A stretch of 64,000 nt of DNA, taken from Hygrophila difformis (taxonomy: Eukaryota > Streptophyta > Magnoliopsida > Lamiales > Acanthaceae). Positions within the stretch are counted from its first letter, which is position 1. The number at the start of each line of letters is the position of its first letter. The translations under genes and the position numbers were made by a program. Location: positions 54,092,915 to 54,156,914 of the forward strand of contig JAOANR010000006.1 of NCBI GenBank assembly GCA_030278955.1. Direction: 5' to 3'. Positions 1-10,992 of the stretch are shown in pieces. The notes below the pieces were generated by a model. That model had not been told where the DNA came from. It made no database searches and worked only from the letters and a program-made list of their open reading frames with translations.

Positions 1-640
1 AAGGGGATGGCGGCTCGTGAAGAGGTGATGGCGGCGGCCCTCTGATGCTGGCGGCGCCCAAGGAGGAAGATGGCGGCCTTCGGGAAGAGGGTGGCGTGCG
101 GCCCAATCAGGCTGGCGCGGGGACATCGATGGCGGCCGGGAACCATCTGGCGGCTCTCGCAATGGATGGCGGCGCAATGTGGCGGAAGATATCCGGATGC
201 GGCCCTTTCACGCAACTATGGCTGCTCCTTTGTCCAACGATGATGGCAGCGATCACACAAGGAGATAGCGGCGTTGACCAGCTCCAGTGCGGCCCTTGGA
301 CAGAAGTTTGTGGCGGCCTCGCGAAAGGATGATGGCGGCGGCCCCTAGCAAGGATGATGGCGGCGGCCCTAAACAAGGGGTGGCGGCGGCCCTGGAGCAA
401 GGGGACGGCGGCGGCTGGCGGCCAGAAGACTTCAATGGTGGCGGCTCGCTGGCAGCTACATGCTGAAGTTGGAGGCCCGGACGATCGCTATCTGGAAGCA
501 AGGCACGACTACACAAGTAGCCGGAAAAACGGTGCCTGGCGGCGATCTCGACGGCGGACGAGCAAGGAGTGTGAAGAAGAAGAGAAGAAATTTTTTTTTT
601 GCCCTTGGTGGGTTTACAAATGGGCCTAAAATGGTCCATG
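1..640 (-). other. GCCGCC-rich antisense leader of a Tat-like element (third copy, partial)
   Basis: On the plus strand this stretch has about fifteen GGCGGC cores, often as GATGGCGGC, with no ordinary coding signature. Read on the minus strand it is GCCGCC(A/C)-rich and resembles 54250-56250, the start of the antisense plant-mobile-domain gene of the Tat element at the right end of the window. A TATA-like TTTATAAA on the minus strand at about 668-675 lies between this block and the polypurine tract at 693-707, as at 54190. I infer the first exons of another antisense gene, cut by the window edge. Several overlapping minus-strand frames are open and I cannot choose among them. Confidence 0.45.
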
Positions 641-692
641 CCTAGATCAAACGCGCAAATATGTCTTTATAAATTCTAATCAGACAAATTAC

Positions 693-707
693 GTGAGAGG
701 GGACATC
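693..707 (+). other. Polypurine tract next to 3' LTR
   Basis: The purine-rich run GTGAGAGGGGACATC directly precedes an LTR start TGTTAACCC. It is the expected plus-strand priming site of a plus-oriented gypsy element whose body lies left of the window. Confidence 0.6.
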
Positions 708-1262
708 TGTTAACCCAATAAAATAAATGTTGAGGCCCATCACTTTCCGACCCAAATTGCTAAGTTGCTCGACCCAGTCCGTAAAGATATATCCGGTAGA
801 AGGGACTGAGGAAGAGGAACCCTAAACCCAAGTCAGTAGGGTGAGACACCTTACAAGGAAAGAAGATCGTGGTGAGAGGCACCATGCAAGAAAGGCATCA
901 TCATGGGGTGTCATCAAAGGAAACAGATCAGGACGAGGCACCACCCAAAGGAAACAAATCAGGACGAGGCACCACTAAAGGAAGAAAATTATGGTGGAAC
1001 GTTCATGGGCCTGAGCGAACCCTAGGTTCCCCACCCCTATATAAGTTTAATGTGGCACCACATGCAAGGACATCTCCAATCAACCCTTAAAGAGGCCACA
1101 CTTTATATTTTTACTTTCTGCAGTTTATTTATCACTTTCTGCACTTTCATTATTTATAGCTTTCTTTCAATTCCTGTATTTTACTTTCTGCATTTTTGTA
1201 ATTCCTTCAACATTCATCAATAAAAGAGAGGTTCCGCTCCTCCAAAATTTTTACTGTTAACA
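708..1262 (+). repeat. 3' LTR of Tat-like gypsy element (left-edge element)
   Basis: The LTR starts TGTTAAC and ends GTTAACA, giving a 7 bp terminal inverted repeat. It has a TATA box (CTATATAAG, about 1037-1045) and an AATAAA signal at about 1219. It follows a polypurine tract. The 5' half of this element is outside the window, so the target duplication cannot be checked. The 3' boundary is less certain than the 5' one. Confidence 0.6.
915..976 (+). repeat. 31 bp tandem repeat in LTR U3
   Basis: Two near-identical 31 bp units beginning CAAAGGAAACAGATCAGG lie upstream of the LTR TATA box, followed by a partial third unit. Their position in U3 suggests duplicated enhancer-like sequence; function is inferred only. 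Confidence 0.6.
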
Positions 1263-1497
1263 GTACTATAGCTATCCTTCAAAAATAGAAATTTACACTG
1301 TGGCTCCTGCAAAAATAGAAGGTTGGGTTAGAGATGGTCTAATATCCCATATTGCTTATGTATTGAGATATTATCTGTTTATATGTCCCATTTGTTCCTT
1401 TACTCTATCATGTGCTCTTACCATCTCTTTCCTAATTTGTAGCCCCTATCCCTCCCCTTTGTACTATGTACTATAGCTATCTATGTTTATAGTATTT
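1263..1497. other. Unassigned spacer between two retrotransposons
   Basis: No gene is visible. A 14 bp direct repeat (GTACTATAGCTATC at 1263-1276 and 1468-1481) flanks 191 bp of pyrimidine-rich sequence. It could be an old insertion with target duplication, but there is no poly-A, polymerase III box or inverted terminus to support that. Confidence 0.35.
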
Positions 1498-1806
1498 TGT
1501 TTTTTTATAACTATATGTCTATTACTCAAATATGTATATATATATATCTATATATAATAGTAGTAATGAATGATAGATGTGAAGTAGTGTGCAGAGGAAT
1601 GGGCAAAGAAGTAAACAAAGCACTGGAGAATTGAATGTTGATAAAGAAAAATGATGGACTTGTATTATTCCACCTTCTGCTCACACCACATTAACCTATT
1701 TATAAAGTTTTCTGCCGACACTCGCTACCACTACCGGCACTATACTTGATATTTTGAAGACATCAATAAATACAAATAGTTGTGTATAGGTGTTGTATTT
1801 ATAACA
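1498..1806 (-). repeat. 3' LTR of the copia element
   Basis: It matches 42158-42441 plus 38932-38968 with roughly a dozen differences, including a short indel near 1725. On the minus strand it starts TGTTATAAATACA. The polypurine tract abuts it at 1807. Confidence 0.85.
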
Positions 1807-1822
1807 CTCTCCCTTGATGTCT
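1807..1822 (-). other. Polypurine tract of copia element
   Basis: On the minus strand this reads GACATCAAGGGAGAG directly before the LTR start TGTTATAAA, the usual second-strand priming site. Confidence 0.7.
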
Positions 1823-1942
1823 TCAATACAAAGAATATGCCTCGTTAAAACCTTACTTGGAAAAAACCCTATGGAAAAAAAAATCCAAGTTAGGAAAAAG
1901 AGTACATAATTCTTGTATTTTACTTCTCCCCCGATCAAAACA

Positions 1943-2617
1943 TCAGTTGAGATTCTTTAGTCGATGCATCCCGATACTTTTCACCAACTTCTCGAATGTT
2001 GATGTTGGTAGTGCTTTGGTAAATAAATCTGCAAGATTATTAGCTGAACGGATTTGTTGCATATCTATTTCAACATTTTTCTGCAGATCATGAGTGTAGA
2101 AAAATTTTGGTGAAATGTGTTTTGTTCTATCTCCTTTAATATACCCTCCCTTCAATTGCGCGATACAAGCTGCATTATCTTCGTATAGTATTGTTGGGGG
2201 TATTTTTTCTTCAGTAGCTATGCCACAATTTTTTAATATATGGTGCATCAAAGATCGCAACCATACACACTCTCGACTGGCTTCATGGATTGCTAAAATT
2301 TCAGCATGATTTGACGAAGTAGCAGTCAAAGTCTGCTTCATTGATCTCCATGAAATTGCAGTACCACCACATGTAAAAACATAGCCAGTTTGATATTTAG
2401 CTTTATGTGGATCTGATAAATATCCGGCATCAGCAAAGCCTATTATTTCATGTCGAGAATCATTTGGGTAAAATAACCCAAGATCAATAGTTCCTTGGAG
2501 ATAGCGAAATATATGTTTAATTCCATTCCAATGTCGTCTTGTATGAGATGAACTAAATCTCGCTAATAGATTTACTGCAAATGATATATCTGGTCTAGTA
2601 CAGTTTGCGAGATACAT
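1943..2617 (-). pseudogene. Copia RNase H domain (3' end of pol)
   Basis: The frame encodes the C-terminal copia RNase H: a YLANCTRPDISFAVNLLARF-type lead-in, ADAGYLSDPHKAKYQTGYVF, an SSNHAEILAIHEASRE block carrying the conserved acidic residue, and an ADLFTKALPTSTFEKLV tail. The domain removes template RNA during reverse transcription. It is complete, but separated from the reverse transcriptase segment at 2763-3173 by a short interval containing a T run and frame loss, so the polyprotein is broken here. Confidence 0.85.
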
Positions 2618-2762
2618 TAAAGCACCTATGGCACTTAGATATGGGACCTCTGGTCCAAGAATTTGTTCACCTTCCTCTTGTGGTCTAAACGGATTTTTTT
2701 TTTATATCAAGTGACCTTACGACCATTGGAGTACTCAATGGATGTGCTTTATCCATATAAAA

Positions 2763-3420
2763 TCACTTTAATACTCTCTGAGTATAAGCTGTCTGATGGA
2801 CAAATGTTCCATTATTTAAATATTCAATTTGCAGACCAAGGCATGATTTGGTTTTACCAAAATCTTTTATTTCAAACTCCTTTTTCAAGTATTCAATAGC
2901 CTTTTGGAGCTCCTCTGGAGTTCCAATCAAGTTGAGATCATCAACATAAACTGCAATGATTATAAATTCTTGTCCATTTTTCTTAATGAAAATACATGGA
3001 CAGATTGGGTCATTTGTATAACCCTCTTTTACCAATGACTCACTGAGTCGGTTATACCACATTCGCCCAGACTGTTTCAGTCCATATAGGGATTTTTGTA
3101 ATTTGATGGAATACATATGTTTAAGATTTGATTCATATGTCTCTGACATTTTTAATCCCTTTGGGATCTTCATATAGATATCTGTATCTAAATTTCCCTA
3201 TAGATACGCAGTGATAACATCCATTAATCTCATTTCAAGATTTTGATGGACTGCTAAACTGATAAGATATCTAAATGTTATTCCATCCATTACAGGGGAA
3301 TATGTTTCATCATAATCAAATCCGGGTCTCCGTGAGAACCCTTGGGCGACTAATCTCGCTTTGTATCTGACAATTTCATTTATATTGGTCCAAACACTTT
3401 TCTTTTAGCCAGGGAATCCA
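2763..3420 (-). pseudogene. Copia reverse transcriptase, frameshifted
   Basis: The open segment 2763-3173 carries the palm motif YVDDLNLIGT and the preceding KSLYGLKQSGRMWYNRL block of Ty1/copia reverse transcriptases. Upstream pieces of the same domain continue to about 3420 in other frames; a stop near 3195 and at least one frameshift separate them. The catalytic YVDD is retained but the enzyme cannot be made from this copy. Confidence 0.85.
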
Positions 3421-4903
3421 ATTCAGATTGGATTGCATCTTTCCATTTTGGCCAATCTTTTCTTTTCCGACATTCATCAACCGAATTTGGTTCATGATCC
3501 TCGTCATCATTTATGATGTCAAGTGCTATATGGTATGAGAATACATTATCTATGATAATTGCATCTCGATTCCAAACATTTCTGCTTGTGACAAAATTGA
3601 TTGATATTTCATTATTTTCAATTTCATGTTCCTCTGGAACTGCAAGTTCCTGCTCCTCTGGAGCAGTTTTCTCTTCCAGAGCTTCTTTTTCCTCTGAAAT
3701 ATTTTCTGAAATTTTGTCACTTTCAATGATTTGTGATCCTCTTTTCTTTCGAGGATTTTTATCTTTGGAACCTGGTGGTCTACCACGCTTCAAGCGTGCA
3801 GTAGATTCATCTTTGGCACTTGTAATTGGTCCCTCTGGGACATTAATTTTGATTGGAATATTTGCTGCCGGTATATGAGATTTAGTTACTCTTTTAGAGT
3901 CGCATAATGCATCCGGCAATTGATTTGCAATACTCTGCAAATGTACAATTCTTTGTACTTCTAGTTCACAATCATTTGTACGAGGATCGAAGAAATCTAA
4001 CGGTGTTTTCCAGTTGATTTCTTTTTCTTTCTTTGGTTGATTTCTGTCTCCCCCTAATGTCGGGAAATGAGATTCGTCAAAATGACAATCTTTGAATTTC
4101 GCAGTAATTAAATCACCAGTTAATGGTTCGAGATATCGAATAATCGATGGTGATTCATATCCGACATATATTCCCAATCTACGTTGGGGACCCATCTTTG
4201 TGCGCTGAGGTGGTGCAATCGGGACATATACTGCGCAACCAAATATTCTGAGATGAGATATATTGGGTTCATGCCCAAATGTTAATTGTATAGGGGAGTA
4301 TTCATGATAATGTGTCGGTCTTATCCGCACCAATTTTGCTGCATATAATATTGCATGCCCCCAAGCTGTCAATGGCAATCCAGATCTCATTAATAATGGT
4401 CTGGCAATTAATTGTAAACGCTTTATAAGCGATTCAGCAAGTCCATTCTGTGTATGGACATGAGCAACAGGATGTTCAACTGTTATGCCAATTGACATAC
4501 AATATTCATCAAACCTCTGGGATGAATATTCACCAGCATTATCCAATCGGATATTTTTTATTGTATAATCAGGGAACTGTGCTCGTAATTTAATAATTTG
4601 AGCAAGTAATTTTGCAAGCGCATGGTTGCGAGATGATAGCAATGTTACATTGGACCATCGTGTTGATGCATCAATTAGCACCATAAAATATTTAAATGGT
4701 CCACATGATGGATCTATAGGTCCACATATATCGCCCTGAATTCTTTCAAGAAAACTAGGGCTTTCAGTTCCCACTTTTGTTGGTGAATGTTTGGAAATCA
4801 ATTTTCCTTGGGAGCAAGCAACACATATATAATCATTATGTTGCAGCAACTTTTGTCGCTTTAATGGATGGCCATGACTATTTGTAATAATTTGCCTCAT
4901 CAT
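3380..4903 (-). pseudogene. Copia integrase and pol linker
   Basis: A 507-codon frame encodes the integrase core. The three catalytic-region blocks are visible: GDICGPIDPSCGPFKYFMV with the first Asp, IRLDNAGEYSSQRF with the second, and HTQNGLAESLIKRLQ with the Glu. The zinc-binding module ends with ICVACSQGKLI, and its His-containing HDRLGHPG half lies just upstream of an in-frame TGA near 4933, where Trp would be expected. A long acidic and Lys-rich linker follows (residues about 330-440), then the start of the reverse transcriptase domain. The stop and downstream frameshifts mark it as non-functional. Confidence 0.88.
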
Positions 4904-4933
4904 TGTAGAGCCAGGATGGCCTAGGCGATCATG

Positions 4934-5891
4934 TCATATCATATATTCATCATTAGGCCTATGACTTCCAATAGACCTCTGGCCTATTTTGGGATGATAT
5001 TCATTAGTGGGCCTATGGCCATCAATAAACCTCTGGTTTATTTGGGGAATATTAGACCTGTGGTCTAAGTGATAATTTTCAGTTGTATTTATCTTTGAAA
5101 AATACTCCCTCCGTCCCACATAACGTGTCCTGTTTGATTTTTTGACACTGTTCATTGTTCAGCTTTGACTCAATTTTATTGCAAGTATATATTTGGACAA
5201 AAATAGTCAAGTTTGGTCTTGTTAGAATCGTATGATCATGTAATTTTAGAATATATATTTTACACAATTTTTCATTGTATATATTTTAAAATATTAACGA
5301 TTGAAAAAGTGCATTGGATTGTGTGTAAAAGTCAAACAAGACAAGTTAAATGGGACGGAGCGAGTACAATCCAGAAGACAGAGCTGGTAATTTTTCTAAT
5401 ACATATTTCTTACCATGAGTGGTATTTGTAATTAATAAATATTCGACATTCTCTGAAGTCGATGTCTCGAGATGATACCCATTTTCTCGGATATCTTTAA
5501 AACTTAATAAATTTCTTCGAGACTTGGGAAATAGGAGTGCATTTTTCACAATTAATTTTGTTCCCTCTGGGAAAATAAGGTTGGCTGTGCCAATTCCTTG
5601 TATAATATTTGCACTACCACATATTGTATTTATGCTTGTATCTCCCTTTTTTAAATTAGAAAAATACCTTATGTCTTTTAGTATCGTGTGCGTTGAAGCA
5701 CTATCAATAAGACATATATTATCACTTTTAAAATTTCCCATTTTGCTGGAAATAAAACAAAATATCATTAATATTAAAACAAGATTTGACATAAGAGAAA
5801 TATTACAATATAGAGACAATAATATAGCACACATACAAAAGTAAAGACAGATACAGAAGTTCAAAGCATAATGAAAATAATAATACAACAT
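4934..5891 (-). pseudogene. Copia protease and gag-pre-integrase region, split by a MITE
   Basis: The segment 5365-5891 encodes the retropepsin-like protease with the active-site block ICLIDSASTHTI followed by a LLSFKDIRENGYHLET gag-pre-integrase-type stretch. A 260 bp Stowaway MITE (5105-5364) interrupts the frame, and the remaining part lies in 4934-5104. That tail holds two similar GHRP/SHRP repeats. The element had already lost, or then lost, expression through this insertion. Confidence 0.8.
5105..5364. mobile_element. Stowaway-type MITE
   Basis: It has terminal inverted repeats CTCCCTCCGTCCCA and TGGGACGGAGCGAG, is flanked by TA on both sides, and is 260 bp long with an AT-rich interior and no coding capacity. 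This is the hallmark of Tc1/mariner-derived Stowaway elements. Confidence 0.9.
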
Positions 5892-5896
5892 AACAA

Positions 5897-6300
5897 TTAA
5901 ACCAAATCATTATATAAATCATCAACTTGAAATTCTGGGATATTGGGCATATTCTCCTCAGAATTCATTCCGTCAATATGGTTTGTTTCAACCACCCTTT
6001 TTCCTTTATTCCTCTGGGAATCTTGATAAAGTTTCACCCAATGATCTCTGGTACGACAATTTTTGTACCAGTGCCCTTTTAGGCCGCATCTATCGCATTT
6101 TGCTTCTTCATAATTCTGTTTTTGGACATCACCTTTGGTATTGCCCTGATTCTGATTACGTGTGTCTGTCGTAGGCCTAATGTAAACATTGTTGCGGAAA
6201 TGATTTTTCCCACGGCCTCGGTTATACCCACGACCACGAGGTCTCTGACCCCGGCCACGACTACGGCCACGACCACGGCTGGAAGATTCAGTCACATGTG
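5897..6300 (-). pseudogene. Copia gag C-terminal part with zinc knuckle
   Basis: The frame encodes an Arg/Gly-rich RNA-binding stretch followed by one CCHC knuckle (CDRCGLKGHWYKNC), the nucleocapsid part of copia Gag. Its N-terminal half lies 32 kb away at 38250-38865 because a chromovirus inserted in gag with duplication ATGTG (6296-6300 and 38245-38249). Confidence 0.88.
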
Positions 6301-8175
6301 TGTAATACCCTAGAATTTAGCTATGTTGATAATATTTTGAAAGAAGTAATTTAGTATTATTTCTTAAAAAAATAAATTGAGCTAGAAAATAAATTAATAT
6401 TTCTCAAGATAGAGATTGGTTTGAGAGAAAATAATTTTGTGATTTGAAAAATATATATTTTCTAAGGGAAAATATTTGACAATAATAGTAATTAGAAATT
6501 ATTTTCTAACAACTTTTATATTAAGTGTAATTGATTTTAAATTCACAAATAGTCTAGTGTAGTAAGATTCGAACCCTATTAGATACATTATATTCTTGTT
6601 AGAATAAGATAATAAATAATCTTATTTCTTTTAAATATATATATATATTATATAATTGTGTAATAACCGCATCTTAAGAAAACTACATGGTTCAGTAAAT
6701 TAGTCAACTATCAGCTCGCTATAGTGTATACATATTTGAAGATATATATAAACGTTTATCTGCTCAAGAAAATCCATTACATTACTTGTTCATAAGATAC
6801 AAAATAATGATATTAAGTGATTTCTATAGGTATGTAACAAGTAATAATGATAGCCAGCAATGGATTTTTAATAAGATGAACAATTGGCAAAAGTATTTCT
6901 AGTCTTGTGCTAGTCATGTGCAGATCAACGTAGAGAATAGAATTAATAGATTAGATAGGGTAGGTTATAGCATGCATGAGTCACGAATAGGCTGTCTACG
7001 TATGATGCATGTTAATATACATGTAAAAATTTTACCTTAGCTGCGTGTAAATAGCTCTGCTGAGTCAATATCCTAGAAGTGACACAGCAGTTCCATCCAC
7101 CCCTATAAATACGGGTCCGCTGAGCAGTTGGGAAGCCACAATTTCACGCAGCAATAGAAATCAATCAGAGATAATTGAGTGTGGGAGGAATCTGTTAGGC
7201 TAGCAGCTGTTACTAGTGCATACCGAGGGTTTAATTGCTAACTACGGAAGAAATTGTAAGTAAATTTTTATTCTACGGGCTTTGTCATAGGATTAAATTT
7301 TTGCATGTCTAAATACCTTTGTGTTTTAATAATGTTAGGGTTTATTCATGCAATTTATTTATGCAGAGGTATTGCCCAATTATGTGTTTAAATTAATTTT
7401 GGGGCTAGGCCATGCATGTGAAAAGTGAAATTTCAGTGTGTGGCATGTGAATTATTGAATTTTTATTATGCGAGATATACCCCAGAGGTGGATATCTTCG
7501 TGAGATATTTCGTGGGTTATCCAAGGGATTCCCATGAACAGGATTGTGTTTGACCAAGGGTCTCACAGTCATTTTCTAGATCGCAAGGTAGGGCCATCCT
7601 TGTGTACTCATATTTTGACTTCGGTCATTATAAGGGCATGCTAGGTCCTATGAGATACCCCGGGTGTAGGCATCATAGTTGAGCTACATGTGGATTGAAT
7701 TATTGCAACTGTTTTGACATGTCATTTACTGTTGAGTCGTAGTTAATTATTTTTGTCCAAGGGATAAAAATTTATTTACTCAGCCGGTGTGCTGATAAAT
7801 GTTACTTACTCACTTTTTCAGGATTTGACATTTGTGAAGCTCATTAACATCACGGGCACGGGCAGGGGAGTCAGTATCGTTTTACAAGTGGTTGTTTTAA
7901 ATAATATTTTACTTGTAGTAAGGTTGTCGTTTTAATAGTTAGTCGCAGTTATTGTAATTTTAAACTCTGATATTTTGCTAAATTAAATATATTTTGAAAT
8001 TTAGTAATAGTTTAAATTAATGTTTGTAACTATTTTAAATAGCCTTAGCACTTTTAATTAAGTTAGTCGAGGCAAGGTCAAGGCGAGCTTAATTGGAAGT
8101 GTGGCAGTGACAACCCCGCTTTCCTATTGGAAACTTCCGCTGTGATTTTTAAGATGGGAAAGCGAGGGTGTTAAA
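6301..8175 (+). repeat. 5' LTR of chromovirus
   Basis: It spans TGTAATACCC to GGTGTTAAA (terminal CA mutated to AA), with a TATA box CTATAAATACGG at about 7102-7113. It matches the split 3' LTR (23146-24656 plus 37880-38244). Confidence 0.92.
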
Positions 8176-8178
8176 AGT

Positions 8179-8196
8179 TGGTATCAGAGCGTGAGT
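8179..8196 (+). promoter_or_regulatory. Primer-binding site followed by a splice-donor-like GTGAGT
   Basis: TGGTATCAGAGC (8179-8190) is the usual plant initiator-Met tRNA primer-binding site. The next six bases, GTGAGT, match a plant 5' splice site. Use as a donor is inferred from position and from acceptor-like sites before the downstream ORFs. Confidence 0.75.
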
Positions 8197-8286
8197 CAAA
8201 ATATTTTTGAGTCAAAATTTCTTTAAAGTCAAATCAAATTTTGGAGTTAGAATTTTATAAAGAAATTTTAATATATATATCTAATA

Positions 8287-8546
8287 CTCCCTCCGTTTTT
8301 TTTTAACTTCTCCACTTCTTCACTGCACGCAATCCAATGTACGTTTTTAATCATTAATAACTCAAATTATATACAAGTAAAAATTATAAAAAATTGATAT
8401 TATAAATCTACGCGATTAGACGAATCCAACAAGATCTCAATTGACTATGTTTTATCATACACAACTATACTAAAAAGTTGAATCAAAGTTACTTAATGAA
8501 TAGTATCAACTATTCAAAGGGTAAAGATATTAAAAAACGGAGGGAG
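8287..8546. mobile_element. Stowaway-type MITE
   Basis: CTCCCTCCGTTTTTT and its inverted copy ending ACGGAGGGAG are flanked by TA; length is 260 bp. It is inserted six bases inside the proposed 5' end of the Helitron. Confidence 0.9.
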
Positions 8547-9265
8547 TATATGTATATGCAATGCAGGTGCACTGTTGCAAGGAATAGTAAATGTAGACTT
8601 GATTTGCCTGTTTTATCCCTGCTTACTCTTTTTTGTCATTTTCTGCTTTGTTGTCTGTGTCATTCTCAATCCTATTTCCAACCATCGTTATTAATATCAT
8701 TATTAATTAGACGCGGGCTATTCGTACACCTATTTTTGCTAGCATCACCCCATTACTAAACATACTCCAACCAAATCTTTAAAATTTATACCAATTTCTA
8801 AATACACACCATAATAAAATACCTAAATACCCTTATGGAAGAAAAGGAAAACAAATCCTAGCTATTGCTTCATACACCCCACCGGTGTGCACCCCGTTCC
8901 CTTCCTCTCTCTCACAATCGAGCAATACCAAGGAAAGAAAAGAAGAGCATCGCCCGTTCCCTTCCTCTCTCTCTCTCGACATCAATCGGAATCAAGTGCA
9001 TTCTCTTCATTGTGCATTTTTTCTTCTTCACAACCGAGCCCACTATTCAATCCAAGCAAGAACAAGCACCATGGACAAATTCAAAAGTAAGTAATTTAGA
9101 CTACTCAGGGTTGATTTGTTTACTTGACCCATTTGTTGGAAATGTTAATTTGAAATGTTACAACACTTCCATTCAAAAGTACATTGATGTTTTTGGTGTT
9201 TAAAATTGCATTTGGATAGAGTTTTGAATGGCCAAGAGTGAGATGTTGGAGGTTGGGGACGGGCC

Positions 9266-9424
9266 CTGTTCGGCACTGGTGTGCCGAACAGTAGGTGACG
9301 TGCACGGCGGGAAGCGCCGCGCACCAGGGTAGGCGTGCGGCACATTCGGCCGCACGCTACCAAGACCGTGCGGCCGACTTGGCCGCACGGTCTTTAGCCT
9401 GTTCGGCAGAAACGGCCGAACAGG
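9266..9424. repeat. Array of four perfect hairpins
   Basis: Four near-consecutive inverted repeats with 9-13 bp perfect stems and 4-7 base loops lie at 9266-9291 (stem CTGTTCGGCAC), 9333-9357 (GCGTGCGGC), 9363-9393 (AGACCGTGCGGCC) and 9398-9424 (CCTGTTCGGC). Two stem types, GTTCGGC and GTGCGGC, alternate in groups. Confidence 0.85.
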
Positions 9425-9544
9425 TCTGTTACCTGCTGACTTTTTTTTTTTGTTCTTTCTCTTTTTCTATTAGGCTTGGTTTTTATACTTATATTTTACT
9501 TTAATTTCAGATTTATTCCATTATCGTCGTCGGCACACTACCAA

Positions 9545-9605
9545 GACTGTGCGGCCGATGTAGCCGCACGGTCCTAACCCTGTTCGGCCCTTACAGCCGA
9601 ACAGG
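9545..9605. repeat. Second hairpin pair of the MULE
   Basis: One GTGCGGC-type stem (9545-9573, one mismatch) and one perfect CCTGTTCGGC stem (9579-9605) repeat the order of the last two hairpins of the first array. A run of 18 C follows at about 9617. Confidence 0.8.
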
Positions 9606-10394
9606 TCCGTTCCACTCCCCCCCCCCCCCCCCCATCTCTTATGCTTGGTATTTATACTTATAAATTTTCGCTTGAATTTCAGATCAAAAAGTTTATCATA
9701 GTCTTCGGCCTACACCATTAGCCCAAGCTCAACGGGTCCGGCAGCTTAGAGATGATGGAGATAATGTTGCAATAGTAGAGCATCATGTTCAGGACCGGAG
9801 GTGGATGAGCCGATTCAAGATCATGCCCACGAGGAGCCAGTTGCGCGACGATCGCCCGTTGTAGATCATGCTGCACATCCAGTCGAGTCGGCTCAGGATT
9901 TCGCCCACGAGGAGCCATCAGCCCGACGATCACCCTTTGTGTGTGATAATTGTGATATTGGCTTTGTTTCTTAAATCGATGTTATTCAATTTTCATATTT
10001 GGGAACATTTGGATTTTAATTTACTTTTGGCTTCAAGATGAATCTGTTATAAATGTAACACATTTTATTTGTTTCTGTTTGTGGATTTTTGTTGTTGTTG
10101 GATATTAGGTGGACAATGCGAAGTTAGTGGCATAAGAATTGCGTGAATCTAAAGCACAACATTGAGAATTCTCATACATGTTCACATCGCCCAAGTAACT
10201 TTATCCAAATTCAATAACGATAATGAGTCGTGAATTTGTGTGTTTAGTCGGTGCCAATGACATCCGTGCTCAACTCATTTCCAATTGAATTATCAACGGC
10301 TTGTGGAGCACTCCATTTCGTCTCAAAAGAAGGTGGTTTCTGCAATAAAAAATATTGAAATAGGAATGAGAACAAAAAAAAATGTCTACAGACC

Positions 10395-10590
10395 CGTTCG
10401 GCCATCACGGCCGAACGTTCTGAAGCCCGCGCGGCCGGCTTGGCCGTGCGCCAAATGAGGCGTGCGGCAGACCTGGCCGTGCGTTACATGCGATGCGCGG
10501 CCACCTCGGCCGAACGATCTTCTTCACGTGCGGCACGGTCTGCCGCGCGGCGTGTTATGCGTTCGGCGGACCAGTGCCGAACGGCTGTGC
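10395..10590. repeat. Third hairpin cluster of the MULE
   Basis: It begins with a perfect CGTTCGGCC stem (10395-10417), followed by several imperfect GCGCGGCC/GGCCGTGCGC and GTTCGGC...GCCGAAC inverted repeats. The sequence is about 65-70% GC in an otherwise AT-rich interior. Confidence 0.7.
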
Positions 10591-10992
10591 GAAAATTTTG
10601 AAATTTCAGAATTTTTAAATTATTATCTCTTCATCCAAATGTGGCAATTGTTTCTCCATTTCTTGGATAATTATTCTACACCACTATTCCTTTGATTTTT
10701 ACTATTTTTTTGGCAAGAATGTATGCATTGTTGAACATTGGTATGTGTAAGAAATTAGGGTTTGGAGGGTGGGGAAGAGTTTGATTTTGGATGAAGTGTT
10801 TGGAAATGTTAGAGTTTTGGAGGATGGAGAAGGGTTTGAATATGGGGTGTGTGTAATGGGGTGTATGTAGGAAATTAGTGTGTATGTTTTCTTTTTTTCT
10901 TTTTTCAATTGAGGGCATTTTGGGTATCATAAAAAGGGGGTGGGGTGATGTTAGTAAAATTGGGAGTAAGAATAGCCGGGGTCTATTAATTA

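Larger units (their letters stand above)
8710..10983. mobile_element. Non-autonomous MULE (Mutator-like element)
   Basis: A perfect 9 bp duplication TATTAATTA (8701-8709 and 10984-10992) flanks about 42 bp imperfect terminal inverted repeats beginning GACGCGGGCTATTC and GACCCCGGCTATTC. No transposase is visible. The interior holds a pyrimidine-rich 5'-UTR-like stretch (8865-9090) and three clusters of GC-rich hairpins. Terminal structure and duplication length both fit Mutator-like elements. Confidence 0.85.

Noticed and set aside
820..830. Telomere-like CCCTAAACCC
   Set aside because: Single short occurrence inside an LTR; no tandem array.
1263..1481. Insertion bounded by 14 bp direct repeats
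   Set aside because: The intervening sequence has no transposon termini, A tail or polymerase III boxes; chance or local duplication is as likely.
8865..9203. Protein-coding gene inside the MULE
   Set aside because: Three overlapping frames are equally open because of the CT-rich repeat; no domain or consistent codon use is visible.
9616..9634. Functional poly-C tract
   Set aside because: An 18 C run is probably a homopolymer expansion or sequencing-sensitive site; nothing else supports a role.
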